Shown: positions 34,993-44,145 of the stretch, piece by piece
Layout of the letters: the number at the start of each line of letters is the position of its first letter
How positions within the stretch are numbered: the first letter of the stretch is position 1
Assembly (NCBI RefSeq): GCF_048571125.1
Contig: NZ_CP182343.1
Span: 992,001 to 1,056,000 of the forward strand
DNA from: Arcobacter siniprincipis
GTDB lineage: Bacteria > Campylobacterota > Campylobacteria > Campylobacterales > Arcobacteraceae
Length of the DNA stretch: 64,000 nt
Reading direction: 5' to 3'
Notes under the pieces: generated by a model
What the model was told of the DNA's origin: nothing
The model's input: the letters and a program-made list of their open reading frames with translations, nothing else
Database searches by the model: none
Program-made: the position numbers and the translations under genes

Positions 34993-35991
34993 ATGAAAAA
35001 AATCGCGTTATTAGCAGCAGCATTGCTAACAGTTTCTTCAGTTTCAGCAGCAGATTTAAAAGGTAGTGGAGCTTCTTTCCCTTATAGTGTTTATCAATCA
35101 TGGATTGGTGCTTATTACAAAGCAACAGGTGTTCAAATTGATTATATTTCAAAAGGAAGTTCAGCAGGTATTAAAGATGCAAAAGCAAGAGCAGTTGACT
35201 TTGCAGGTACAGATGCGCCATTAAATCCTACAAAATTAGATAGTGCAAAATTATATCAATTTCCAGGTGTAGTTGGTGCAATTACTATGAGTTATAATAT
35301 GCCAGATATTTCAAAATTGAGTTTAAGTAGATCTGCAATTGCAGGAATAGCTCTTGGAAAAATCAAATATTGGGATGATAAAATTATTACAGCTGAAAAT
35401 AAAGGTGTAAAACTTCCTCATGAAAAAATTACTTTTGTTCACAGAGCTGATGGTTCTGGAACTACATTTAACTTTACTTATTACCTAAGTAAAATTTCTA
35501 AAGACTGGAAAGACTCTTTTGGAGCTAAAAAGTCTCTTAATTGGCCAGGTAATCACCATGTTGGTGGTAAAGGAAATACTGGTGTAGCTGCACTTATTAA
35601 ACAAACTCCATATTCTGTTGGTTATGTTGATTATGCTGATGCAACAAACAATAAACTTCAAATGGCTTCTGTTGAAAATAAAGATGGTCACTATATTGCA
35701 CCTGAATTAAAAGCTTTCCAAGCTGCTGCTGCAAAAGCTGCTCTTGATCCTAAGAAAGATTTTTATGCTGTAATTGCTGATCCTTCAGGTAAAGATGTAT
35801 ATCCAATCGTTGCTGCAACATTTATTTTATTACCAAAAGAAGCAACTGAAATGAATAAAAAAGTTACAGCTTTCTATGACTGGTCATATAAAAATGGACA
35901 AGCACTTGCAAGTGAATTAGGTTATGTTCCTCTTCCAAATGCATTAACAACTAAAATTAGTAAATATTGGGCTGACAAAGGTATTAAATAA
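34993..35991 (+). CDS. pstS: Phosphate ABC transporter, periplasmic binding protein PstS
   Basis: This 332-residue protein has a signal peptide (residues 1-19, VSSVSAA). Phosphate-binding motifs are GSGASFPYSVYQSW, YISKGSSAGIKD, DFAGTDAPL and HRADGSGTTFNFTYYLS. It captures phosphate for PstCAB. A hairpin after the gene probably keeps its expression above that of the permease genes. Confidence 0.95.
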   Translation: MKKIALLAAALLTVSSVSAADLKGSGASFPYSVYQSWIGAYYKATGVQIDYISKGSSAGIKDAKARAVDFAGTDAPLNPTKLDSAKLYQFPGVVGAITMSYNMPDISKLSLSRSAIAGIALGKIKYWDDKIITAENKGVKLPHEKITFVHRADGSGTTFNFTYYLSKISKDWKDSFGAKKSLNWPGNHHVGGKGNTGVAALIKQTPYSVGYVDYADATNNKLQMASVENKDGHYIAPELKAFQAAAAKAALDPKKDFYAVIADPSGKDVYPIVAATFILLPKEATEMNKKVTAFYDWSYKNGQALASELGYVPLPNALTTKISKYWADKGIK

Positions 35992-36004
35992 TATCGTCAC
36001 ACTA

Positions 36005-36034
36005 AACAACTTGAACTAAAGTTCAAGTTGTTTT
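36005..36034 (+). terminator. Intrinsic terminator or attenuator after pstS
   Basis: A 12-bp stem AACAACTTGAAC / GTTCAAGTTGTT with loop TAAA, then a short T run. It separates pstS from pstCAB. Confidence 0.8.
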
Positions 36035-36109
36035 TAGCTTATCTTAAAAGTATAAGTTTTCAAAAGTGTATTTTATGCATTTTTTAGAATTTATAAGTAT
36101 TGGTTGTAA

Positions 36110-37075
36110 ATGGAAAAAATTTTTAAAAATCTCTCTTTTATTAGTGCAAGTTTTGTACTAGTAGTTCTTATTGGAATATTTGTTAGTCTATTTAATTCAG
36201 CAAAACCTGCAATGGATGAATATGGCTGGGGCTTTATTACTGATTCTTCTTGGGCAAAATATGTTACTGTAGAAGAACCAGAACCAAAAGTTACAAAAAA
36301 AGAATCTACAAAAAAATCAACTGTAGCTGTTGAAGAAGAATCAGATGATGCGTTTGATGATATTTTAATTGATGATTCAGATTCATTGACTAAGACTATT
36401 TATGGTGGATTGATTCCTATTGTTGGAACTATTCTTTCAACTTTGATTGCAATGGTTTTTGCTCTTCCAATTGCTATGGGAATAGCCGTTTTTTTAGCAG
36501 AAATTGCTCCTAAAAATATCTCAAATATAGTAGGTATAGCAATAGAACTTTTAGCTGCAATTCCAAGTATTATTTTTGGTATGTGGGGTTTGTTTTATTT
36601 TGCTCCGATTGTTCAAGGTATTGTGGGTGGATATCAAGTGTCACTTTTAACAGCTGGACTTGTTCTTGGTGTTATGATACTTCCTTTTATGGCGGCAATT
36701 ACAAGAGATAGTATGAGAACGACTCCTGATGTTTTAAAAGAGTCAGCTTATGCTTTAGGTGCTACAAAACTTGAAGTTATAAAAGATGTAATTTTCCCTT
36801 ATTCAAAAAGTGGAATTATTGGTTCAATTATACTTGCTCTTGGTCGTGCTTTAGGTGAGACAATGGCAGTTGCCTTTTTGATTGGTTCTGTTTTTTCAAT
36901 GCCAACAAAAATCACTGATCCTACTGTATCAATTCCAGTTGCTATGGCAAATAACTTTGGAGAAGCAACAGGGCTTACAATGTCATCATTGTTTTATTTA
37001 GCATTTTTACTTTTTGTAATAAGTTTTACAGTTATCTCAATTGCAAAAATTTATTTTCTTAGAAAGGTTAATTAA
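36110..37075 (+). CDS. pstC: Phosphate ABC transporter permease PstC
   Basis: This 321-residue permease has the BPD_transp_1 core (GGLIPIVGTILSTLIAMVFALPIAMGIAVFLAEIAP, EAA loop ESAYALGATKLEVIKDVIFP). The periplasmic loop after the first helix carries a charged, low-complexity segment (Lys/Glu/Asp-rich, about residues 55-95: KKESTKKSTVAVEEESDDAF...). It shares one base with pstA. Confidence 0.93.
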   Translation: MEKIFKNLSFISASFVLVVLIGIFVSLFNSAKPAMDEYGWGFITDSSWAKYVTVEEPEPKVTKKESTKKSTVAVEEESDDAFDDILIDDSDSLTKTIYGGLIPIVGTILSTLIAMVFALPIAMGIAVFLAEIAPKNISNIVGIAIELLAAIPSIIFGMWGLFYFAPIVQGIVGGYQVSLLTAGLVLGVMILPFMAAITRDSMRTTPDVLKESAYALGATKLEVIKDVIFPYSKSGIIGSIILALGRALGETMAVAFLIGSVFSMPTKITDPTVSIPVAMANNFGEATGLTMSSLFYLAFLLFVISFTVISIAKIYFLRKVN

Positions 37076-37878
37076 TGAGATTGTTTTTAAATAAGTTTAT
37101 ATTAATTTTATCAACTATTTCGGCTTTGATTGGTTTAGCTTTTTTAGGTTGGATATTAATTACTTTAGTAATAAAAGGATTGAGTTCTTTTCACCTTTCA
37201 TTATTTTTTAATGACTTAATAAATGGAGGACTTAGAAATCTAATTATTGGTCAATTTATTATTGCAGGTATTGCTTCACTAATTGGTATTCCTATTGGAA
37301 TGTTAGCAGGTATTTATCTACAAGAGTATGGTGGTAAAAAATTTGTAAGAGTTATAAGAGACCTTAGTGATATTATGATGAGTGCACCGTCAATTGTAAT
37401 TGGTGCTTTCGTTTATGCAATTATTGTTGTTCCAACGGGAGGAACAAGTGGATTTGCTGGAAGTATTGCTTTGGCTATTATGATGATACCAATTGTTATT
37501 AATACAACTGATAATATGTTATCTCTAGTTCCAAGAGAGTTAAGAGAAGCTGGTATGGCACTAGGTGCTAGTAAATATAGAGTTACCCTTGATATTGTTA
37601 TAAAAGCGGCAAAAGTAGGAATTATGACAGGGTTACTTTTATCTTTTGCAAGAATTATTGGAGAAACAGCACCACTTCTTTTTACAAGTGAGACAAGTAA
37701 CTATTTTAGTTTAGATTTAACAGAAGCTTTCCCTTCATTAACTGTTAGTATTTACAATCTTGCAAATGACCCAGTTACAGCAAGCCGAGATTTAGCTTGG
37801 GCAGCATCATTTATACTTACAGCATTGGTTTTAATGATAAACCTATCTGGAAGATACATTACAAGACACAAAGGATAA
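37075..37878 (+). CDS. pstA: Phosphate ABC transporter permease PstA
   Basis: This 267-residue permease has IGIPIGMLAGIYLQEYG, DIMMSAPSIVIGAFVY and the EAA-type loop LREAGMALGASKYRVTLDIVI. It forms the membrane channel with PstC. It is followed by pstB after six bases. Confidence 0.93.
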   Translation: MRLFLNKFILILSTISALIGLAFLGWILITLVIKGLSSFHLSLFFNDLINGGLRNLIIGQFIIAGIASLIGIPIGMLAGIYLQEYGGKKFVRVIRDLSDIMMSAPSIVIGAFVYAIIVVPTGGTSGFAGSIALAIMMIPIVINTTDNMLSLVPRELREAGMALGASKYRVTLDIVIKAAKVGIMTGLLLSFARIIGETAPLLFTSETSNYFSLDLTEAFPSLTVSIYNLANDPVTASRDLAWAASFILTALVLMINLSGRYITRHKG

Positions 37879-37884
37879 AATAAA

Positions 37885-38667
37885 ATGTCAATTATGAGTA
37901 TAGAAAAATTTGGTTTTAAATATGCCTCGGCACAAACTAAATCATTAAATGATATTAACTTAAAAATTAAAAAAAATTCAATTACAGCTTTAATAGGACC
38001 TAGTGGATGTGGAAAATCTACACTTCTTAGATCTTTAAATAGAATTCATGATTTATATCCTGGAAACGAATATTCTGGTAAATTGATGCTTTTAAATCAA
38101 AAAAAGAAAAAAATGGAAAATATTCTTGATTTGAAAAAAGAGAATAGTTTTATATCTTTAAGACAAAGAGTAGGAATGATATTTCAAAAACCTACACCTT
38201 TTCCAATGAGTATTTTTGATAATGTTGCTTATGGTTTAAGAATATCTGGTATTAAAAATAGAACTGAATTATCAGATAGAGTTGAGATGGCTTTAAAAGG
38301 TAGTGCTTTATATGGTGAAGTAAAAGATCGTATGAATAAAAGTGCTATGGGATTAAGTGGTGGACAACAGCAAAGATTGTGTATTGCAAGAGCAGTTGCT
38401 TTAAAACCTGAACTTTTATTATTTGATGAACCAACATCTGCTCTAGACCCTATTTCAACAGCTGCTATTGAAGAGTTGATAGTTGAACTTAAAAATGAAG
38501 TAAGTATTGCAATTGTTACACATAATATGCAACAAGCAAGTAGAATTAGTGAATATACTGCTTTTATGTATTTGGGAGATTTAATAGAATATGATGAAAC
38601 ATCAAATATATTCTTAAATCCAAAAGAGAAAAAAACAGAAGATTATATTACTGGAAGATTTGGATAA
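37885..38667 (+). CDS. pstB: Phosphate ABC transporter ATPase PstB
   Basis: This 260-residue ATPase has Walker A GPSGCGKSTLLRSLNRIHDL, signature LSGGQQQRLCIARA, Walker B LLLFDEPTSALDP and the H-loop VTHNMQQA. An unusual basic insertion (LNQKKKKMENILDLKKENS) lies between Walker A and the Q-loop (GMIFQKPTPFPMSI). No phoU follows in this operon. Confidence 0.95.
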   Translation: MSIMSIEKFGFKYASAQTKSLNDINLKIKKNSITALIGPSGCGKSTLLRSLNRIHDLYPGNEYSGKLMLLNQKKKKMENILDLKKENSFISLRQRVGMIFQKPTPFPMSIFDNVAYGLRISGIKNRTELSDRVEMALKGSALYGEVKDRMNKSAMGLSGGQQQRLCIARAVALKPELLLFDEPTSALDPISTAAIEELIVELKNEVSIAIVTHNMQQASRISEYTAFMYLGDLIEYDETSNIFLNPKEKKTEDYITGRFG

Positions 38668-38692
38668 TAAATAAGAGTTATTTTATATTATG

Positions 38693-38728
38693 AAAAAAGG
38701 CAAAGTTATTTAACTTTGCCTTTTTTTT
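38693..38728. terminator. Bidirectional terminator
   Basis: AAAAAA-GGCAAAGTT, loop ATTT, AACTTTGCC-TTTTTTTT. It serves convergent pstB and the flavin reductase gene; the latter's stop lies within the T run. Confidence 0.92.
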
Positions 38729-39236
38729 AATCCCTTGAAAGTTTAACTAACTGCTTAATCATAATTTTTGCACTATCTTCAAGTAAAGGTTTTTCGTAAG
38801 TTGTTAATAGCTCTCTTGCTAAAATATTTGCACCTAAGTGTTGGAATTGTATTCTCATAGCTTGAAGACCTTTTTGTCCTCCACCTCCACTGTGAGTTGC
38901 TAATCCTACAATTTTTTCATTAAAAGCATCTCTCCATGATTCAGTTGCTCTTGATGTCCAAGCCATAGCATTATTAAGTACTGGTGGCATAACTCCATTA
39001 TATTCAGGAGCAACGATAATAAATGCTTTTAGGGCTAAAATTTTGTTTGCTAACTCTTTTGCAGTATCTGGAATACCATTTCTTTCTTCTTCAACTGTAC
39101 TATATAATGGTAAGTTTAAATCCACTAAATTAATAACCTCTGCATCAACACCTTCAATAGTTGCTAATTCTTTTAATTTATCACCTAATTTTCTATTATT
39201 ATTTGCACTTGCAACTAATATTCCAATTTTTGACAT
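38727..39236 (-). CDS. NAD(P)H-dependent FMN reductase
   Basis: This 169-residue flavodoxin-fold protein has KIGILVASANNNRKL (FMN phosphate loop), IIVAPEYNGVMPPVLNNAMAW and ATHSGGGGQKGLQAMR. It matches the NADPH-dependent FMN reductase (SsuE/ChrR-like) family and reduces flavin or quinone-type acceptors in the cytoplasm. It is a single-gene unit. Confidence 0.88.
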   Translation of the reverse strand: MSKIGILVASANNNRKLGDKLKELATIEGVDAEVINLVDLNLPLYSTVEEERNGIPDTAKELANKILALKAFIIVAPEYNGVMPPVLNNAMAWTSRATESWRDAFNEKIVGLATHSGGGGQKGLQAMRIQFQHLGANILARELLTTYEKPLLEDSAKIMIKQLVKLSRD

Positions 39237-39343
39237 TTTTATCCTTTATAATATTTTTTGAAATATACCATACAAAACTTTACTCTTTATAACGAAGAAA
39301 ATCAATATAAAAACCTAATAATATTTTAAATATTAAAATTCAT

Positions 39344-40243
39344 TTATTGCATCATATAATATAATGCTCCTGTAGTAGCAAAAGAGAATATAATACCATA
39401 TCCTACAATTGCAGAACACAATCTTGGAGCTAATCCTGCCATAGATGCCATAGCACCTGCTGTTATCATAGCAGGCATTGCAGCCTCTATTATTGAAACT
39501 TTTGCTGGTAAGCCACTCCAACCAAATATAAAACAAATAAGAAAAGCAATTGCTGGACCAATAATAAGTTTTATAAAACTTGAAACAAAAAATGGCTTAA
39601 TATCATGGGCTGGTATTTTAAATTGTAATTGTAAACCAACAGCTACTAAAACTAAGGGCACAATTGTATTTGAAAATATTTTTAATATGTGTATTACCAT
39701 AGGTGAAAGAGTTGTTCCCATAAGTAAAAGACCAACAATCAATGAAAGAAAAGGAGGGAAAGTCACAACTTTGATAGTAATAATTTTAAAATTAGTTTTT
39801 CCACTACCTGAGTACAAAGTTAAAACAAAAGTTGCATAACTGATTAAAAATATGAAAGTACCAAGTTGATCATAAATAAGTAAATAAGCCATAGCCTCTT
39901 GCCCATAATAAGCATTTATTAAAGGAATACCTAAAAATGAAGTATTACCCAAAACAGTCACTAACATCAAAGCACCTGTAACTTCTTTCGTAAATTCAAG
40001 CCATCTTGAAACATAAAAAGTAATAACAGCAGTAATACTCATAACACTCCATGCAATTACTATTGGGATTATCATTGTAAGTGATATATTCATTGTAGGG
40101 ATTTCAAGAAGTATCATAGCTGGCATCGATATAAAAATAACAAATTTATTTAAAATCTCAGGAGTATTTCCGGGGAATGCCTTAAGAATTTGAAATAAAT
40201 AACCTAATCCAATACATAAAATAATAAGTATAAAATTTTCCAT
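39344..40243 (-). CDS. AEC-family auxin-efflux-type transporter
   Basis: This 299-residue integral membrane protein has ten predicted helices in two halves. Family features include FPGNTPEILNKFVIFISMPAMILL, LGNTSFLGIPLINAYYG and the C-terminal EAAMPAMITAGAMASMAGLAPRL. It may transport organic anions or amino-acid derivatives. It stands alone, with short AT-rich gaps on both sides. Confidence 0.87.
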   Translation of the reverse strand: MENFILIILCIGLGYLFQILKAFPGNTPEILNKFVIFISMPAMILLEIPTMNISLTMIIPIVIAWSVMSITAVITFYVSRWLEFTKEVTGALMLVTVLGNTSFLGIPLINAYYGQEAMAYLLIYDQLGTFIFLISYATFVLTLYSGSGKTNFKIITIKVVTFPPFLSLIVGLLLMGTTLSPMVIHILKIFSNTIVPLVLVAVGLQLQFKIPAHDIKPFFVSSFIKLIIGPAIAFLICFIFGWSGLPAKVSIIEAAMPAMITAGAMASMAGLAPRLCSAIVGYGIIFSFATTGALYYMMQ

Positions 40244-40366
40244 TATAATTGCCTTTAATAGAGTTCAGGCATATTGTATCTTCAAGAAGATCAGTAGTTG
40301 TTTTTAATGGTTTAGGTGAAAATAATAGAATGCCTAATTAGTATGTGAATAGTATCAAAAAAACAA

Positions 40367-41065
40367 TTAATCTTTTAACTTAGATTTAACAGTATCCACA
40401 AATATTTTAAAAATCTTTAAATGTTGCTTTTTGTAAAAAAGATATTCAGGATGCCATTGTACTCCAAATATTAAATTATTTTCATCTTTTTTTGATATTG
40501 ATTGAATAATATTATATTTATCAACTGCTTCTAATTTAAAAGATTCAGGTAGTTTTTGTACAGCTTGATGGTGTAATGTATTTATCTTTAAATTTGAAGT
40601 TTTTAAACATGTATCTAAAATACCACCTTTTGTTACACTTATAGTTTTCCAAGGTAGTGGAGTATATTTGTAATCATATCCATCTCTTCTTATGTCTTTG
40701 CAAAGTTCTCCTCCAAAAAATATATTTATTAGTTGATATCCTCTACATATTCCAAAAACTGGTTTATTATTTTCTACAGCTTTATTTAAAAGTGTATACT
40801 CTAAAACATCCCTTTTATAAGATATTACATCTTCTAATTTGCAAGTTTTATCTTCAATAAAAGCATTATATAAATCATTTCCTCCACTTATGAGTAATCC
40901 ATCCATATCTAAATCATCATAGGGTTTATTGGGAGTGATTATTTTAGTACGAGCTCCACATAAAAAAAGAGAAAAGATTATAAAGAACCTAGATACAAAT
41001 CCTTTTTTAGGACCTGTAACTATTATAGTAGGTCTGTTATGTAACCATGACATTGTTCTATCCAT
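40367..41065 (-). CDS. Class I glutamine amidotransferase-like hydrolase (peptidase C26)
   Basis: This 232-residue protein has the nucleophile elbow PVFGICRGYQLINIFFGG, the oxyanion region GLLISGGNDLY and the His-Glu dyad VQWHPEYL. It resembles PuuD-like gamma-glutamyl hydrolases. Its start overlaps the end of the amidoligase gene by 43 bases (31 if the ATG at 41053 is used), showing tight coupling. Together the two may form and cleave, or amidate, a small amide-linked metabolite. Confidence 0.85.
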   Translation of the reverse strand: MDRTMSWLHNRPTIIVTGPKKGFVSRFFIIFSLFLCGARTKIITPNKPYDDLDMDGLLISGGNDLYNAFIEDKTCKLEDVISYKRDVLEYTLLNKAVENNKPVFGICRGYQLINIFFGGELCKDIRRDGYDYKYTPLPWKTISVTKGGILDTCLKTSNLKINTLHHQAVQKLPESFKLEAVDKYNIIQSISKKDENNLIFGVQWHPEYLFYKKQHLKIFKIFVDTVKSKLKD

Positions 41066-42039
41066 TCATTTTTATTAAATAAAGGTGAATCAAGTTGAAT
41101 CAAAAACTCTTTACTCATTTTTGTAAATACTTTTTCATTGTTTGCTAAGATTTCAACTATTACCCATAATTGAAACTCTTGAGAAAGATTCCATCTAAAT
41201 AGATTTACTTTTGAATTTGGTAATCGATAGTGATATGTAGGTCTTGGATTTATTTTCTCTTTTGGAAGATGTTTTCTTACTTCTTTTTCATTCCAAAAAG
41301 CTAATTGTGGCAACATATCTAAAATACGATTTCTTGTAGGATTATATTTTATGTAATCTTGCAGAAACTCTTCTTTTGTTGGTTTATAATCTAAATCAAT
41401 AATTTTTTTAATATACTCTTTTGGAAAATCATTTATATAAGGTGAAACTTTTCTTGCAATATCAACTTCACTTTGTAGTTCTATCCATTTTTGAATAATT
41501 AAAAATGATTTAAAAAGTCTTAGTACATCTTCAATATTTTGACTTGGTGGCTCTATATTAAAATGAACTCCAAAGGCATAATAAAGTGAATGAGTAGTCC
41601 CTAATGCTCCATTTAACCTAAGACTTTCAATTAATCTATCAGCTTCTTTTAGGTCTTTAATTGGTATTGGAGGAGTTGCTATTTCAAAAGGTACAAATCG
41701 CTTTGATGTTTTATCTACAATATCATCTATGCTATGGGACATATTTCCTATAATGTTACTAAGTTTATCAAATAAATTATCAGTTTGCATTTTTTGGAGT
41801 AATTGTGCATCTAGTTCAAATTTAAAGTTTCCATATTTAGTATCTTTTAATTCAAGTTCATATTTTGTAATTTTTTCTAAATTTCCACCAAATAATTCAG
41901 ACACAAGCTCAGCACTTTTTTCTAATGAAAGATTTGAGTACTCAATTTCAATACCTAGATGTCTTGGTTCATTTTTATTATTAAAAAAAAGTTTTGACAA
42001 ATACTTCTTCTCTATTACTTCTTGGTGGCTTATTTGCAT
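41023..42039 (-). CDS. Amidoligase-family enzyme
   Basis: This 338-residue member of the glutamine-synthetase-fold amidoligase family has N-terminal RHLGIEIEYSNL (metal-binding Glu residues), YELELKDTKYGNFKFELDAQLL, FEIATPPIPI and FGVHFNIEPP (conserved His). It is predicted to form an amide or isopeptide bond using ATP. It is paired with the downstream class I amidotransferase-like gene, an arrangement known for this family. The substrate is unknown. Confidence 0.82.
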   Translation of the reverse strand: MQISHQEVIEKKYLSKLFFNNKNEPRHLGIEIEYSNLSLEKSAELVSELFGGNLEKITKYELELKDTKYGNFKFELDAQLLQKMQTDNLFDKLSNIIGNMSHSIDDIVDKTSKRFVPFEIATPPIPIKDLKEADRLIESLRLNGALGTTHSLYYAFGVHFNIEPPSQNIEDVLRLFKSFLIIQKWIELQSEVDIARKVSPYINDFPKEYIKKIIDLDYKPTKEEFLQDYIKYNPTRNRILDMLPQLAFWNEKEVRKHLPKEKINPRPTYHYRLPNSKVNLFRWNLSQEFQLWVIVEILANNEKVFTKMSKEFLIQLDSPLFNKNEWIEQCHGYITDLL

Positions 42040-42121
42040 ACTACTCCTTTTAATCTTTTTATTATAAAGATAACATAAGTTATTTAAACATAACTTAATT
42101 ATTTTTTAAGATAGGATGTAA

Positions 42122-44065
42122 TTATTTACAATTTTTTGGTAGTTTTATAGAAAATTGAGCACCTACATAAGTTTCATTGTTATATTGAAATTTTTCATTT
42201 GTCGCATTGATTTCTCCATTCATATTTGTAATGATTTGTTTACTCATATAAAGCCCAATACCAGTTCCACCCATGTCTTTTTTAGTCGTAAAATATGGTT
42301 TAAATACATCACTTAAAATATCCTTAGGAATACCACCATTAGTGTCTTTTATTTTAATATATAAAAAAGTATTGTCTTCAAAAACATCAATAAATACATA
42401 TTGCTTTTGAGTTTTATGTGGAGATTTTATAAATTCATCTTTTGCATTCTTTATAATATTTATAAAAACTTGTAAAAGTTCATTTTGATAGCCACTTAGA
42501 TATGTTTCCTTTATATTTTTAATAATTTCAATATTACTAGTTTTAAATTCTGAACTAATTAATTTTAATGTTTTTTCAAAAATAGTTTCTATATTAAAGT
42601 ATGTTTTCTCTTTACTTGGATTGAAAAAGTTTCTAAAATCATCAATTGTAGTAGTTAAGTGAATAACTGAATTGTCAATATTATCAATTGCTTCGTTTAT
42701 TTCTTCTTCAGAGTTATGACTTTCATCTTCTTTATTTAGCCTTAGAAGGCTATTTGACATGCTTATTAAGTTTAGTGGCTGTTTCCATTGATGTGCAATA
42801 TTTCCAATCATTTCTCCCATAATTGCCATTTTTGATTGTTGAATTAATAGCATTTCTTTTTCAATTGTTTTTTTTGTTTCTAAGTCTAAGTTTTTTCTAT
42901 ATTCTTTAAATTTTGTAGCAATGATATTTGATACATAAAAAGAAATTGCTATTAAAAAAAGTGTCATAATACTACTAATAATTAGTATCTTGTTTATAAC
43001 TTGCTTACTATTTTTCGTAAGTTCAACTTCTCTTTGTTTTATTACTTCATTTAACCTATCTAAATAAAAGCCATTTCCAATTACCCAATTCCACTTCTCA
43101 AAAAGTTTTATATAAGAGATTTTTGCAGATGATTTATAGTTTGCATTATAGGTTGATAGATAATCTAAATATCCTTCTTTATTAGTCTTTGCAAAATTCA
43201 ATATATCTTTTACGACAAAATCACCTTTAGAATTTTTTACTTTTAGCCTATTTTGACCAATACATTCTGTTCTAATATCAGACAGACAATTACCATTTAA
43301 ATCATATACAAAGATATATCCATTTTCGTTGTATCTAAATCTTGTAATCCATTCTAAAACTTTTTTCTTTACCTTCTCTTGAAAGTCCATGGTATATTCA
43401 CCAGTACCAATAACTACATTATATGGTTCAAAATATTTGTAAAAACTTATTTTTTCGTAAGCTTGAGTTTTGTTATTTGGTTTATACCAATAGTACTTAT
43501 CAAAGGCTTCATTTTTATTTTTAATTGTTTGGGTTATTTTTTTTACAAATTTATAACCTTTCGCATCTTCGTAATCAAGCATATTTTTTCCCTCAAACTC
43601 TTTATTAAAGGGTTGTAATATCTTAACACCATTTATGTCATCTATGAAAAAATAGCCTCTATTATTATTGTAAGACATTCCTGTTAATGCATGTTTTATA
43701 GTAGTTAGTATGCGTTTTTTTAATCTTGTTTGTTCGTTTGAAAACTCATTTGATTCTTCTGTATAAAGTATATTTGCTACTTTGTATGCTTCATATACTT
43801 TTTCTTTGATAGTTTTTTTTAAATTTTCTTCTGATTTACTTATTTCATCATTTATTAAAGAGATGATATTTTCTACTTCATATCTAACAATTTTTTTGTT
43901 TTCATTTAAATAGTTCGTTTTTAAAATATCAACTTCTTTTTTAACATCTTGTTTTTTTTGTTCAATAAATATGTATGTAATAATAAAAGAGAATATTATT
44001 ACAGGTATTATTGCTCCATATTTAATTAAATTTAAAATATTTTTTTCATTATCAAAAAATTTCAT
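42122..44065 (-). CDS. Cache-domain sensor histidine kinase
   Basis: This 647-residue kinase has a first membrane segment at about residues 13-34. Two consecutive Cache units form a periplasmic region: RGYFFIDDINGVKILQPFNKEFEGKN...GTGEYTMDF and NGYIFVYDLNGNCLSD...IGNGFYLDRL. A second membrane segment (about 358-382), a coiled linker and H-box GEMIGNIAHQWKQPLNLIS follow, and then an ATPase with ELLQVFINIIKNAKDEF, DTNGGIPKD and GTGIGLYMSKQI. No response regulator is adjacent; the signal is likely a small organic molecule. Confidence 0.9.
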   Translation of the reverse strand: MKFFDNEKNILNLIKYGAIIPVIIFSFIITYIFIEQKKQDVKKEVDILKTNYLNENKKIVRYEVENIISLINDEISKSEENLKKTIKEKVYEAYKVANILYTEESNEFSNEQTRLKKRILTTIKHALTGMSYNNNRGYFFIDDINGVKILQPFNKEFEGKNMLDYEDAKGYKFVKKITQTIKNKNEAFDKYYWYKPNNKTQAYEKISFYKYFEPYNVVIGTGEYTMDFQEKVKKKVLEWITRFRYNENGYIFVYDLNGNCLSDIRTECIGQNRLKVKNSKGDFVVKDILNFAKTNKEGYLDYLSTYNANYKSSAKISYIKLFEKWNWVIGNGFYLDRLNEVIKQREVELTKNSKQVINKILIISSIMTLFLIAISFYVSNIIATKFKEYRKNLDLETKKTIEKEMLLIQQSKMAIMGEMIGNIAHQWKQPLNLISMSNSLLRLNKEDESHNSEEEINEAIDNIDNSVIHLTTTIDDFRNFFNPSKEKTYFNIETIFEKTLKLISSEFKTSNIEIIKNIKETYLSGYQNELLQVFINIIKNAKDEFIKSPHKTQKQYVFIDVFEDNTFLYIKIKDTNGGIPKDILSDVFKPYFTTKKDMGGTGIGLYMSKQIITNMNGEINATNEKFQYNNETYVGAQFSIKLPKNCK

Positions 44066-44145
44066 AAGATTCCTACATTAAATAAATTATTTAATTATAG
44101 CTAAAGGAAATAAAAAGAAACTTTCGATTATTAAAAAATAATAAT

